Assembly (NCBI GenBank): GCA_002631855.1
Contig: NTLF01000019.1
Coordinates: 1-64,000, forward strand
Source of the DNA: Zunongwangia sp. ESRF-bin46
Lineage (GTDB): Bacteria > Bacteroidota > Bacteroidia > Flavobacteriales > Flavobacteriaceae
Length of the DNA stretch: 64,000 nucleotides
Reading direction: 5' to 3'
Both the position numbers and the translations under genes were made by a program. The notes under the pieces were generated by a model. The model did no database searches. It saw nothing but the letters and a program-made list of their open reading frames with translations, and had not been told where the DNA came from. Shown piece by piece: positions 43,366 to 52,021 of this stretch; position 1 is the stretch's first letter; every line of letters begins with the position of its first letter.

Positions 43366-43407
43366 ACGAACTGATAACTAAACACAATACCTCTAAAAAC
43401 CTTTTTT

Positions 43408-43800
43408 ATGCCTGAATTACAAGCCTTAATCGAAAAAAGTGAAACCCGAATTTGTAAAGCCGTATTTCCTAACACTACCAATCATTACGACACCCTATTT
43501 GGCGGAACCGCCCTTCAGCTAATGGATGAAGCTTCTTTTATTTGTGCCACCCGCTTTTCGCGTAAACGTGTAGTAACTGTTTCTACCGATAAAATAGACT
43601 TTACAACCCCGATTCCGCAGGGTACTATTGTAGAATTAATCGCCCGGGTTGATTCCGTAGGAAAAAGCAGTTGTGTGGTAAAAGTGGACATTTTCATGGA
43701 AGATATGTACAGCTATCAGCGAGATAAGGCAGTAACAGGATTCTTTACATTTGTTGCCGTTGGGTTTGACAAAAAGCCGATTGCGATTATTGATAAGTAA
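43408..43800 (+). CDS. Acyl-CoA thioesterase (hotdog fold, YciA-like)
   Basis: The 130-residue protein has hotdog-fold thioesterase marks: VFPNTTNHYDTLFGGTALQLMDEASFICATR (read in two parts, the N-x-x-D-T-L-F-G-G core near 24-34 and the helix after it), then FTTPIPQGTIVELIARVD. It hydrolyses acyl-CoA esters, probably of medium chain, to control CoA pools. It is transcribed alone, opposite to the nitroreductase. The length is usual for single-domain members; activity would need a tetramer or hexamer. Confidence 0.88.
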   Translation: MPELQALIEKSETRICKAVFPNTTNHYDTLFGGTALQLMDEASFICATRFSRKRVVTVSTDKIDFTTPIPQGTIVELIARVDSVGKSSCVVKVDIFMEDMYSYQRDKAVTGFFTFVAVGFDKKPIAIIDK

Positions 43801-43874
43801 GCTTATAACAGGTAATTATGACTCATTTTTAGTAAAATGCTAAATTATACTTACATTTAACTAAAATCGAGATT

Positions 43875-44879
43875 ATGAAAAAAATTCTACTTTTAGGTAT
43901 TACCGTATTATTTTCTACTGTAACGTTTTCACAAACTGCGCGCGTACAAGTTGTACACAATTCTGCAGATGCGTTATTATCTGAAGTTGATGTATATCTA
44001 AACGGTACCTTGGCTTTTGATGATTTCCCTTTTAGAAACGCAACTGAATTTATGGATGTTCCTTCAGGCTTTCCTGCTGAAGTTGCAGTAGCGCCCGGAA
44101 ATAGTACCAGTGTTGATGATGCCGTTATTACTGAGACCTTTGTTTTTGAAAGTGATGAGACGGTTATAATTATTGCAAATGGTATTGCCAACGAGACGGG
44201 ATATGATCCTTCACCACCATTATCCTTTGACACATTTAATATGGCCAAAGAAGTAGCCGAAAACTCTGAAAATGTAGAAGTGTTGGTTCACAATGGTTCT
44301 ACAGATTCCCCTTCTTTCGATATTGTTGAAACTGGACAAGAATTAGGAACATTAATAGATGATCTTGCCTACCCTGACTTTCAAGGGTATATTGATTTAC
44401 CAACAGCAGATTATACCATAGATGTAACTAACGCAGACCAAAGCACAACACTTAAAAGATACTTAGCACCCTTGCAATCTTCAGGTTCACAAGGTGCTGC
44501 CTTAACGGTTATAGCTTCTGGCTTTATGGACCCTTCACAAAATTCAGACGGACCTGATTTTGGCCTCTTTGCCACTACAGTTGGAGGAGGTCCATTATTA
44601 GCACTTGAAGAACTTCCGTTAAGTGTTACAGATGTGGAGGCCGCGAATTTTACAATTTACCCAAACCCTGTAGATACCAACTTGACCCTTGAAAGCACAG
44701 GTCGTTTTAAAGATATAACACACATTACCATAACCGATATGCAAGGACGTATTATAAAAACCATGGAACTTCAAGAAAACAAACATATCAATGTTTCATT
44801 TTTATCATCTGGAATCTACCAAATTGGTCTTTTTGAAGACAATAAAAAAGTGTCTTCAAAAAAGTTTATAAAAAAATAA
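43875..44879 (+). CDS. DUF4397 protein with type IX secretion sorting domain
   Basis: The 334-residue product has a signal peptide (KILLLGITVLFSTVTFSQ), a DUF4397 domain (about 22-225; ARVQVVHNSADALLSEVDVY, later VEVLVHNGSTDSP repeat), and a C-terminal type IX sorting domain (about 258-334; FTIYPNPVDTNLTLES, then ITDMQGRIIKTMEL and the end FLSSGIYQIGLFEDNKKVS with KKFIKK). The DUF4397 region contains two related beta halves. The protein should be exported through the outer membrane and attached or released there. This is direct evidence for a type IX secretion system in the organism. The role is probably in the envelope or in adhesion. Confidence 0.9.
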   Translation: MKKILLLGITVLFSTVTFSQTARVQVVHNSADALLSEVDVYLNGTLAFDDFPFRNATEFMDVPSGFPAEVAVAPGNSTSVDDAVITETFVFESDETVIIIANGIANETGYDPSPPLSFDTFNMAKEVAENSENVEVLVHNGSTDSPSFDIVETGQELGTLIDDLAYPDFQGYIDLPTADYTIDVTNADQSTTLKRYLAPLQSSGSQGAALTVIASGFMDPSQNSDGPDFGLFATTVGGGPLLALEELPLSVTDVEAANFTIYPNPVDTNLTLESTGRFKDITHITITDMQGRIIKTMELQENKHINVSFLSSGIYQIGLFEDNKKVSSKKFIKK

Positions 44880-44991
44880 TGTTAGCGCTTATCTGCTTGC
44901 TTTATTTGATGTTACAGTATGAAATATTCCTTTTTATGAAACTTTGTTTTTAAAAATTAAAAAAAGCCTTTTCAAAATAAAAAAAGGATGT

Positions 44992-44999
44992 TATATTTG
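44992..44999 (+). promoter_or_regulatory. -7 element of the tRNA-Ser gene
   Basis: TATATTTG matches TAnnTTTG and lies 34 bp before the tRNA 5' end at 45034. Confidence 0.65.
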
Positions 45000-45033
45000 C
45001 ACTCGCATTTGGGGAATACCCAATGAGACACTT

Positions 45034-45118
45034 GGAGAAATGGCAGAGTGGTCGAATGCGGCAGTCTTGAAAACTGTTGAGGGTCACACCTCCGGGGGTT
45101 CGAATCCCTCTTTCTCCG
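45034..45118 (+). tRNA. tRNA-Ser (anticodon UGA)
   Basis: The 85-nt gene folds as a class II tRNA: acceptor arm GGAGAAA (45034-45040) with TTTCTCC (45111-45117) and discriminator G (45118), D arm with the AGAGTGGTCGAATGCG stretch, anticodon arm GCAGT-CTTGAAA-ACTGT carrying TGA, a long variable arm (TGAGGGTCACACCTCC) and T arm GGGGGTTCGAATCCC. CCA is not encoded. Confidence 0.97.
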
Positions 45119-45124
45119 CTGAAA

Positions 45125-45156
45125 AGCTCGTAAACGCAGTGTTTACGGGCTTTTTC
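45125..45156 (+). terminator. Terminator of tRNA-Ser
   Basis: GCTCGTAAAC-GCAGT-GTTTACGGGC followed by TTTTTC forms a 10-bp hairpin with one G-T pair right after the tRNA. Confidence 0.85.
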
Positions 45157-45348
45157 ATTTTTAGGTGGTGAATTGGGTGGTGTTTTACTGGCTTTTGATA
45201 AAACAGAAACTACATTTATAGTTAAAACAGGGTAGCTCTTTACCTACCTAAGTTTAATAATGAGAACATAATTTTTTCATTGAACTTACTTAATACTTTA
45301 TAATAGTCTTATTTTCTCAATAAGTATATATTATAAAAAACTGCAACC

Positions 45349-45391
45349 TGATTTAAATCATATTCTTACCCAACTGTATATCGTAATTTTG
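45349..45391 (+). promoter_or_regulatory. FNR-type box and promoter of the hemN-ric unit
   Basis: TGATTTAAATCA (45349-45360) is a perfect FNR/CRP-type palindrome (TGAY-N4-RTCA). Exactly 23 bp later lies the -7 element TAATTTTG (45384-45391). The same arrangement recurs at 56979-57021, 59347-59389 and 63791-63833. Confidence 0.75.
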
Positions 45392-45414
45392 AATCGAAAT
45401 TAAAACATACAGTT

Positions 45415-45699
45415 ATGACTCTATACGCAAAATTAAATCAGGACTTTTCAAAAAATTATATGGCAAACTCTGTACTAGGGATTATTCTTTCCACTTGTAT
45501 TGGTTCAATTGCCGTGATGACTTCTTTAATGAACGGAAACGGAATACTTGAAATGATTCTTGTTTTTGTAAGTGTAGCTACTTGTAGTATTCACAATGCC
45601 TCTATTCTTACACTACAAAAAGCGGAATTAGTATTTAAATTATTAATGATAAGCATATTCGTTAATGCACTAATAATTCTGGGTAACGGATTATTTTAA
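45415..45699 (+). CDS. Small membrane protein at the head of the hemN-ric unit
   Basis: The 94-residue protein has three predicted membrane helices (about 18-38, 46-63 and 72-92) with a short polar N-terminus (MTLYAKLNQDFSKNY). No family was recognised. It is the first gene after the FNR-type promoter (start 24 bp after the -7 element) and lies 13 bp before hemN, so it is probably induced at low oxygen together with heme synthesis and di-iron repair. A role near respiratory enzymes is a guess from this position. Confidence 0.7.
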   Translation: MTLYAKLNQDFSKNYMANSVLGIILSTCIGSIAVMTSLMNGNGILEMILVFVSVATCSIHNASILTLQKAELVFKLLMISIFVNALIILGNGLF

Positions 45700-45712
45700 A
45701 TGAAAAACTATA

Positions 45713-47074
45713 ATGTCTTCTTTAGTTTCAAAATATAATGTTGCGGGACCAAGATATACAAGCTATCCAACTGTCCCTTACTGGAAAAACGAATCATTTT
45801 CACTTAGAGGGTGGAGAAAAACCTTGCAAAAGAGCTTTAAAGAGAGTAATGGTACCGAAGGAATAAGCCTTTACATTCATTTACCTTTTTGTGAAAGTCT
45901 ATGTACATTTTGTGGATGCAACAAACGAATTACAAAAAACCACGAGGTTGAGACCCCATACTTGCAGTCGGTTTTAAAAGAATGGAAGTTGTATCAACAA
46001 CTGTTTGATAAAAAACCCATTATAAAAGAGTTGCACTTAGGAGGAGGAACACCTACTTTTTTTTCTGCTGAAAATTTAAAGACATTGCTCAACGGAATTT
46101 TTGAACATTCCATAAAAGCTAAAAAAGCAGAACTAAGTTTTGAAGGTCACCCAAATAATACCACCGAAGCACATTTACACATGCTTGCCTCACTGGGATT
46201 TAACCGGGTAAGCTTTGGCGTGCAGGATTATAATGAAACGGTACAAAAAGCCATTCACCGTATCCAGCCCTTCGAGAACGTGAAAAAAGCGACAGAAAAT
46301 TCAAGAAAAGCTGGGTACACTTCTGTGGGGCACGATATTATTTTTGGACTTCCATTTCAGAAAAAAGAACACATTATACATACCATTGAACGTACCAAAG
46401 AACTTATGCCAGATCGCATTGCCTTTTACAGCTATGCACATGTACCATGGATAAAAGGTAACGGACAACGTGGCTTTAAGGACGAAGACCTTCCTTCTGC
46501 TTCAGAGAAAAGAGAGCAATACGAAATTGGCAAAAAAATGTTGCTTGAAGCTGGTTATGTAGAAATAGGAATGGATCATTTCGCTTTAAAAACTGATAGT
46601 CTTTATAAGGCTATTGAAACCAAAACCATACACCGTAATTTTATGGGCTATACATCATCAAAAACACAAACTATGATCGGTCTGGGCGTTTCGTCCATTA
46701 GTGATAGTTGGTACAGTTTTGCTCAAAATGTAAAAACCGTAGAAGAATACCAACAGATGGTAGATGAAGGAAAAATACCTGTGTATCGTGGTCATATTCT
46801 TACTGAAGAAGACTTAATCATAAGAAAGCATATTCTAAACCTAATGTGCAAATTAAAAACCTCTTGGAGCAATAAAGAGGGCTGGTTTACAAAACTTCCG
46901 GATATTTTGATAAACCTAAAAGAAATGGAAACGGATGGCTTAATTGAAATTGAAAGCAATGCGCTTTATATTACAGAAAAAGGACGCCCGTTTGTTAGAA
47001 ATGTATGCATGGCTTTCGATCTATTATTACAACGAAAACAACCTGAAACACAATTATTTTCAATGACTGTATAA
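45713..47074 (+). CDS. hemN: Oxygen-independent coproporphyrinogen III oxidase HemN
   Basis: The 453-residue radical SAM enzyme converts coproporphyrinogen III to protoporphyrinogen IX without oxygen in heme synthesis. The [4Fe-4S] motif is in HLPFCESLCTFCGCN (C-x3-C-x2-C, near 60-70), followed by LHLGGGTPTFF and the HemN C-terminal region (YIEIGMDHFALKTDS-like, near 280). The start KYNVAGPRYTSYPTVPYW is the hallmark of true HemN rather than the HemW heme chaperone. The length fits HemN (about 450-460). It is the second gene of the FNR-type unit, which provides heme when O2 is low. Translation begins at ATG 45713, 13 bp after the small membrane protein gene. Confidence 0.95.
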   Translation: MSSLVSKYNVAGPRYTSYPTVPYWKNESFSLRGWRKTLQKSFKESNGTEGISLYIHLPFCESLCTFCGCNKRITKNHEVETPYLQSVLKEWKLYQQLFDKKPIIKELHLGGGTPTFFSAENLKTLLNGIFEHSIKAKKAELSFEGHPNNTTEAHLHMLASLGFNRVSFGVQDYNETVQKAIHRIQPFENVKKATENSRKAGYTSVGHDIIFGLPFQKKEHIIHTIERTKELMPDRIAFYSYAHVPWIKGNGQRGFKDEDLPSASEKREQYEIGKKMLLEAGYVEIGMDHFALKTDSLYKAIETKTIHRNFMGYTSSKTQTMIGLGVSSISDSWYSFAQNVKTVEEYQQMVDEGKIPVYRGHILTEEDLIIRKHILNLMCKLKTSWSNKEGWFTKLPDILINLKEMETDGLIEIESNALYITEKGRPFVRNVCMAFDLLLQRKQPETQLFSMTV

Positions 47075-47092
47075 CAATAAAAACTAATAATT

Positions 47093-47815
47093 ATGAGCAT
47101 AACAGAAGAAAAAACAATAGCCGATATTGTTGCCGAAAACATTAAAACCTCTCACATATTCAAAAAATACGGAATCGATTTTTGCTGTGGTGGAGGGGTA
47201 ACAGTACAAAAAGCGTGTGAAAAAAAAGGGATAGATTATATAACTTTAGCTGAAGAACTTCGCCATTTTGATATAGAAGTTGAAGAAAATTACGATTATA
47301 TAAATTGGCCGTTGGATGTTTTGGTAGACCACATCGTTTCCGTGCATCATTTGTATGTTGAAGAAAATATTCCCCTGTTACTTCAATATGCAGAAAAAGT
47401 GGCAAAAGTACACGGTCATCATTATTCAGAATTAATAGAAATTCGTGAACTTTTCATTGAACTTTCTAAAGAACTTTCTGCACATATGAAAAAGGAAGAG
47501 TTAATACTTTTTCCGTTTATAAGAAAAATGGTTCTTAGTGAAAAAGAAGGACTTTCATTAGATGTTCCTCATTTTAGGACTGTAGAAAATCCTATTGCTA
47601 TGATGGAAGATGAGCATGAAAATGCCGGTGACATTTGTAAGGAAATTGCCCGTCTAACTAATGATTATACACCGCCAGAAAATGCCTGTAATACATTTAG
47701 AGCTTTATATGATAAGCTGGAAGAGTTTGAGCAAGATTTGCATACACATATCCACTTAGAAAACAACATTTTGCATCCTAAAGCATTAAAATTGGAAAAA
47801 GAATTAAGGAATTAA
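47093..47815 (+). CDS. ric: Di-iron iron-sulfur cluster repair protein Ric/ScdA
   Basis: The 240-residue protein has the N-terminal ScdA domain (about 5-60; ADIVAENIKTSHIFKKYGI, then FCCGGGVTVQKAC) and a hemerythrin-like di-iron domain (about 80-235) with ligand histidines and glutamates in VDHIVSVHHLYVEENIPLL, KEELILFPFIRKM, MEDEHENAGDI and HIHLENNILHPKA. It repairs iron-sulfur clusters damaged by nitric oxide or oxidants. It lies 18 bp after hemN and is the last gene of the FNR-type unit, ending in a strong terminator at 47857. Its association with hemN, the Rrf2 regulator and the hemerythrin gene points to nitrosative stress at low oxygen. Confidence 0.94.
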   Translation: MSITEEKTIADIVAENIKTSHIFKKYGIDFCCGGGVTVQKACEKKGIDYITLAEELRHFDIEVEENYDYINWPLDVLVDHIVSVHHLYVEENIPLLLQYAEKVAKVHGHHYSELIEIRELFIELSKELSAHMKKEELILFPFIRKMVLSEKEGLSLDVPHFRTVENPIAMMEDEHENAGDICKEIARLTNDYTPPENACNTFRALYDKLEEFEQDLHTHIHLENNILHPKALKLEKELRN

Positions 47816-47856
47816 GTAGAAGCCTGACTAGCTTACACTTAAAGTTTGGTTTAGTA

Positions 47857-47895
47857 GAAAAGGGAAGTTGAAAATTAATTCGACTTCCCTTTTTA
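47857..47895 (+). terminator. Terminator after ric
   Basis: AAAAGGGAAGT and ACTTCCCTTTTT form an 11-bp stem with a 14-nt loop. It lies between ric and the convergent end of the cco operon, so it may serve both strands. Confidence 0.85.
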
Positions 47896-47927
47896 ATTTG
47901 GATAGTTAGTTAAATAATGACTGCTGA

Positions 47928-48059
47928 TTATTTTTTCTTTTTTCCGCTATTAACCATATTGAAAACAAGTAGAACAAGAACTATACAGACGACGGCAAAA
48001 ACCCCTATGATTATGGTTCCCATCCCCCAGTCCACTAATGGTATGATTGTATTAAACAT
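47928..48059 (-). CDS. 43-residue single-helix membrane protein at the end of the cco operon
   Basis: A short gene (ATG 48059, TAA 47928) encodes MFNTIIPLVDWGMG, a single membrane helix of about 22 hydrophobic residues (TIIIGVFAVVCIVLVLLVFN) and a lysine-rich end (SGKKKK). It follows the SafE-like gene by 12 bp in the same direction. Small proteins of this size (CcoQ, CcoM-like, CydX) often stabilise terminal oxidases, so a similar role is inferred from position. The lysine end suggests a cytoplasmic C-terminus. I know of no named family. Confidence 0.7.
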   Translation of the reverse strand: MFNTIIPLVDWGMGTIIIGVFAVVCIVLVLLVFNMVNSGKKKK

Positions 48060-48071
48060 AATTGATAAATT

Positions 48072-48815
48072 TTATTGATTAGTAATTAACTCAGTATTCA
48101 TGTTTTCTGAAACAGCGTGACAATTATAATTGGGGTGTACCATTTCTACGGCGGGTTTGGGTGAAACATACGGAATTCCCAGCCCCATTCCCCTTACAAT
48201 AAACAAACAGCCAATAAGCACCACAAACACTGGTATAGCTTTGCGAATACGTTGTCTAACTTGTAGATTCAAGAAATTTCCCAAGTAAATTGCAGTGGTC
48301 ATTAGCGGCATGGTTCCTATTCCAAACAAAGCCATATATAAACTGCCTTGTAAGGCATTACCAGAAGCAATGGCTCCAAAAACAGCCATATATACCAGAC
48401 CACAGGGTAAAAAACCATTCAAGAACCCAATGGTTAAAAACGTATCAGGTGATTTCCTTTTCAACGCAACCCCTAATTCACTTTTTACTTTTGAAATAAA
48501 CTTGAACAGCGGTTTTGAAAAATTGTATTTCTGAAACGTTTTATATGGAAGCAAAACCACAATAATCATTAACACACCAATTGCAATGGTTAATTGTTGT
48601 TGCATCCCGAAGAGGTAAAAACTTTTTCCTAACATACCAAACAAAAGTCCGATTATTGAGTATGTGAAAACCCTTCCGAAGTGATACAGAAATATCTGTC
48701 CCGCTTTTCGTACTGGTTTTTTATGATCAACTGGTAATAAGAACGCAATAGGACCGCACATTCCCACACAGTGAAAGCTCCCTAATAAACCGAATATAAG
48801 TGCTGATAGTACCAT
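48072..48815 (-). CDS. SafE/TauE-like membrane protein of the cco operon (CcoS-type neighbour, UreH-like)
   Basis: The 247-residue protein has six or seven membrane helices and belongs to the sulfite exporter TauE/SafE (UreH-like) group that ends cco operons. The start ALIFGLLGSFHCVGMCGPIAFLL, with GSFHC-VGMCGP near residues 10-22, is its mark. In other bacteria such proteins take part in cbb3 maturation, possibly copper delivery (known from CcoA- and UreH-type annotations, function not settled). A second block GFLNGFLPCGLVYMAV (about 130-145) forms the symmetrical half. It lies 53 bp downstream of the ccoH gene in the same direction. Confidence 0.88.
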   Translation of the reverse strand: MVLSALIFGLLGSFHCVGMCGPIAFLLPVDHKKPVRKAGQIFLYHFGRVFTYSIIGLLFGMLGKSFYLFGMQQQLTIAIGVLMIIVVLLPYKTFQKYNFSKPLFKFISKVKSELGVALKRKSPDTFLTIGFLNGFLPCGLVYMAVFGAIASGNALQGSLYMALFGIGTMPLMTTAIYLGNFLNLQVRQRIRKAIPVFVVLIGCLFIVRGMGLGIPYVSPKPAVEMVHPNYNCHAVSENMNTELITNQ

Positions 48816-48868
48816 TTTTGTTGATTAACCTCTCTACTTTCCATAGGAACGGCAAAACAAAGAGTGAT

Positions 48869-49315
48869 TTAATGCAATATTTCTTTTTTAAATAAATACT
48901 TTTTCCCTTCGTAATCCCAAGCGATGTTTATGTTCCAACGACCGTCCACCAATCGCTTGTTAGGTATGAGCAAATTTGAACCGGAAAATTTCAATGGAAA
49001 TTGAAAATCCAGTTGCTTGTTGGACGGTCTGTATAGGAACACTGTACCCGAAACTTTGTCAAGGTTTATTTCTTTTGGAAAGGAAAACAACCAACCTTCG
49101 TTTGTTCTTTCCTCTTTTATTTTTTCGGTTAACAATTTTAAGTTTTCCTCGGCATCGATTTCTTGCTGAAATGCGAGTTCTTTTTTGTAATACTCTTCTA
49201 CTACCAAATCGTAGCTGTATTTATCGTTGGTACTCATTTTTATCACAAAAAACATGATAAAGCAAATAAAGGCTGCGATACCAATTACAATTCCTGTTCC
49301 CCAATTTATTTTCAT
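48869..49315 (-). CDS. ccoH: FixH/CcoH-like assembly protein
   Basis: The 148-residue protein has one N-terminal membrane helix (WGTGIVIGIAAFICFIMFF, 5-23) and a periplasmic domain, with the typical DLVVEEYYKKELAFQQEIDAE segment (about 36-56) and a C-terminal beta part (VSGTVFLYRPSNKQLDFQF). This layout is FixH/CcoH, required for stable assembly of cbb3 oxidase. It lies after ccoG in the same direction (32 bp). The assignment is clear from order and pattern. Confidence 0.9.
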   Translation of the reverse strand: MKINWGTGIVIGIAAFICFIMFFVIKMSTNDKYSYDLVVEEYYKKELAFQQEIDAEENLKLLTEKIKEERTNEGWLFSFPKEINLDKVSGTVFLYRPSNKQLDFQFPLKFSGSNLLIPNKRLVDGRWNINIAWDYEGKKYLFKKEILH

Positions 49316-49347
49316 AACATTCGTTTCTTAAAATGAGTTTTTAATCT

Positions 49348-50769
49348 CTATTTATAACTTCTCGGCCCCAAAAAGGTAGCTGTGGTTGTTTCTATCAATT
49401 TATCTCCACTATAAACCCCAATTTTAACCTTGTCTTTATCACCAGTTAAAGCACTACCATTGATTTCAATAAACAATGTCCCCTCTGCCAGACCTTGTTT
49501 GGGTACTTGGAAATCGTCGTGTGTAACCAACTTAATAGTTCCTTTATGGGAAAGTAGTTTAAAATGGACACTTTCTACATCTTCAGTTGTTTTATTAATT
49601 AATTTAAAAGTGAAGACATTACTGATCATATTGTTGTCTTTGTGTTCATATAATTGCCCAGGAAGTCTTAATACACGCGCTTCTACATCATTGCGAAGAA
49701 AAAGCATACCAGCCAATACCCCAATTAAAATGAATAATACGGCCGTGTACCCTTTTAATCTGGGCGTGAACTTAAACTTTGTTTTCTTTTCAATATTTTC
49801 TTCACTAGCATACCGAATCAATCCTTGTGGTAAATTCACAGCTTCCATAATGCTATCGCAGGCATCAATACAGGCAGTACAGTTTACACATTCCAGTTGT
49901 GTCCCGTTACGAATATCGATACCCGTTGGACAAACGTGTACACATTGAAAACAGTCAATACAATCTCCTTTTCCGGAAGCCTCTCGATCTTCATTTTTTT
50001 TGAATTTTGCTCTTCCTTCTTCTTTCTCACCCCGTTTATGATCATAGGCCACGACAATACTTTTATTATCCAAAAGCACACCTTGTAACCTTCCGTAGGG
50101 ACACGCTATAATGCACACTTGTTCTCTAAACCAAGCAAATACAAAATAGAATACACCCGTGAAAATAGTTAAGGATATAAGGGTATTCCAGTTTTCAGTT
50201 GGGCCTTCCAGTATATATTCCAGTAATTTATCACTCCCTATAATGTAGGCTAGAAAAATATTTGCAATTAAAAATGAAATGATAAAAAAGATAAACCACT
50301 TTAACCCTTTCTTTTTAATCTTTTCGGCATTCCAAACTTGTTTATCTAACCTAATTTGTTTTCCCCTGTCACCTTCAATAGCATATTCAATTCTTCTGAA
50401 AACCATTTCCAAAAAAATGGTCTGTGGACAAATCCATCCACAAAAAATCCTTCCAAAAGCCACTGTAAAAAGAATGATAAAAACCACGCCGATGAGCATT
50501 GAAATAACAAATAAGTGAAAATCCTGTGGCCAAAATGGAAATCCGAATATATTGAACCGTCTTTCTAATATATTGAACAATAGAAATTGGTTGCCATTAA
50601 TTTTTATAAAGGGTGCTGCAAACAAAAAAGCTAATAAAAAGTAGCTCACATATTTGCGATACTCATAAAACTTCCCTGAAGGTTTTTTAGGGTATACCCA
50701 AGAGCGCTTCCCCTCTTCATTGATGGTTCCTATACTATCTCTAAATGATTCATTTTCTTGTGTATCCAC
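49348..50769 (-). CDS. ccoG: CcoG: cbb3 oxidase accessory ferredoxin-type protein
   Basis: The 473-residue protein carries membrane helices in the first half (about 37-55, 85-110, 160-185, 200-220, 340-360) and three iron-sulfur motifs: CGWICPQTIFLEM (near 128), CIIACPYGRLQG (near 218) and the double cluster CIDCFQCVHVCPTG with CVNCTACIDAC (near 265-305). A C-terminal Ig-like domain follows (VFTFKLINKTTEDVES). CcoG/RdxA reduces copper for CcoN assembly in other bacteria. It lies between ccoP and ccoH in the operon. The length is normal. Confidence 0.94.
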   Translation of the reverse strand: MDTQENESFRDSIGTINEEGKRSWVYPKKPSGKFYEYRKYVSYFLLAFLFAAPFIKINGNQFLLFNILERRFNIFGFPFWPQDFHLFVISMLIGVVFIILFTVAFGRIFCGWICPQTIFLEMVFRRIEYAIEGDRGKQIRLDKQVWNAEKIKKKGLKWFIFFIISFLIANIFLAYIIGSDKLLEYILEGPTENWNTLISLTIFTGVFYFVFAWFREQVCIIACPYGRLQGVLLDNKSIVVAYDHKRGEKEEGRAKFKKNEDREASGKGDCIDCFQCVHVCPTGIDIRNGTQLECVNCTACIDACDSIMEAVNLPQGLIRYASEENIEKKTKFKFTPRLKGYTAVLFILIGVLAGMLFLRNDVEARVLRLPGQLYEHKDNNMISNVFTFKLINKTTEDVESVHFKLLSHKGTIKLVTHDDFQVPKQGLAEGTLFIEINGSALTGDKDKVKIGVYSGDKLIETTTATFLGPRSYK

Positions 50770-50841
50770 TAATGCTCTACTTTTATTATACTTACAAGGC
50801 CTTTTATTCTTTAGAATATTTTATCCGTAATGGTTAAAAAG

Positions 50842-51816
50842 CTATTCATCTTCAACTACATCTCCCGTTACTGGCTGATCTTCTATCTTTATCTGAATTT
50901 TAGTAGAGTCAATCTGTTTTACCTCAACTTCTTCCACAGGGGCATTTGGGTCTATCCAAAGGTCGCCTTCAGGATCTTTAGGGTCTACAGGCGTAGTACC
51001 ATGTAAGCTCAAAACGTAACTTGAAACCTGAGCCATTTCACTAGGCTTTAAGTCGGTTTTCCAAGCAACCATACCTTTACCATCACGCCCACCTTCTGAA
51101 ATTGTGTTGAATACATTTTTAATACCACCACCCAATATCCAGTAATCATCTGTTAAATTAGGTCCAATTCCACCGCCACCATCAACTTTATGGCAAGCAA
51201 TACAATTAGCCTCAAAAATGGTTTTTCCGGCAGCTACATCTTCTTTTCCAGTTAAGATCTCGACAGTGTTTACATCTATTAAATCTTTAGCTGTTTTTTT
51301 ATATTCTTCTATATCTGCCCGAGCTTCGGCTACGGCAATTTCATATTCCTCCTCTTGGTCAATACCGTCAAAAACATGATAGCGTACCATATATACTACT
51401 GCAAAAATGATAGTAGCATAAAACATATATAACCACCAAGGTGGTAAAACGTTGTCTAACTCACGGATTCCGTCATAGTTATGATCCAATACAATTTCAC
51501 TTTCCTTTTCAATAGGTTTTTTAGCCAAAAGCTTTTTGTAGGTTTTTTTAAACCAATTGTTTTCTTTTCTATATGCTTCAGAAGCAATATATCTTTCTTG
51601 CGCTTCTTCGCTCAGCCCCCTAAATAAAATACTTTTTAAGGTTTCTGAAATAACTTCAACGGCAATAGCGAATAGAAATACCAAGCCCAATACTGCCCAA
51701 ATGACTGGATATTTTAATAACGCCCAAGAATCACCGGATTCAACTGTAAATTCCATGAGCAAAAATGCCAGGGTCATAATACCTATAACCCTTAAGTAAG
51801 ATGCTGTTGTTTTCAT
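50842..51816 (-). CDS. ccoP: CcoP: cbb3 oxidase cytochrome c subunit
   Basis: The 324-residue protein has an N-terminal membrane part (about 5-60), a segment resembling the CcoP start (VLPPWWLYMFYATIIFAVVYMV near 115-135) and one c-type heme domain with CIACH (near 205) and axial Met in GMVAWKTDL. Classical CcoP carries two hemes; here only one CxxCH is visible, as in many Bacteroidota CcoP. The C-terminus is rich in acidic residues (GDVVEDE). Its ATG overlaps the ccoQ stop by 4 bp. It transfers electrons to CcoN via CcoO. Confidence 0.93.
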   Translation of the reverse strand: MKTTASYLRVIGIMTLAFLLMEFTVESGDSWALLKYPVIWAVLGLVFLFAIAVEVISETLKSILFRGLSEEAQERYIASEAYRKENNWFKKTYKKLLAKKPIEKESEIVLDHNYDGIRELDNVLPPWWLYMFYATIIFAVVYMVRYHVFDGIDQEEEYEIAVAEARADIEEYKKTAKDLIDVNTVEILTGKEDVAAGKTIFEANCIACHKVDGGGGIGPNLTDDYWILGGGIKNVFNTISEGGRDGKGMVAWKTDLKPSEMAQVSSYVLSLHGTTPVDPKDPEGDLWIDPNAPVEEVEVKQIDSTKIQIKIEDQPVTGDVVEDE

Positions 51817-52019
51817 GATGGCTCGTTTTTATCGTTTTTTTCATTATCAATAGTTAGCTCTAAGGGAATGTTACTGACTTTTTTAATATGTTCTTTTTTT
51901 GCTGTGAATACCCACCAAAACAGGACTGTAAAAAAGATGAAAAAAATAAGCAGCGATATGATGGGATATATTGCCACTCCATCGATACTTTCCAAGTTTC
52001 CTTTAATGAATTTTAGCAT
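51813..52019 (-). CDS. ccoQ: CcoQ-like small subunit
   Basis: A 68-residue protein with one membrane helix (about 16-40, AIYPIISLLIFFIFFTVLFWW) and a charged C-terminus (KKEHIKKVSN, then IDNEKNDKNEPS). Position between ccoNO and ccoP and the size fit CcoQ, which stabilises cbb3 oxidase. Overlap with ccoP is 4 bp and the gap to ccoNO is 2 bp. Confidence 0.85.
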   Translation of the reverse strand: MLKFIKGNLESIDGVAIYPIISLLIFFIFFTVLFWWVFTAKKEHIKKVSNIPLELTIDNEKNDKNEPS

Positions 52020-52021
52020 GA

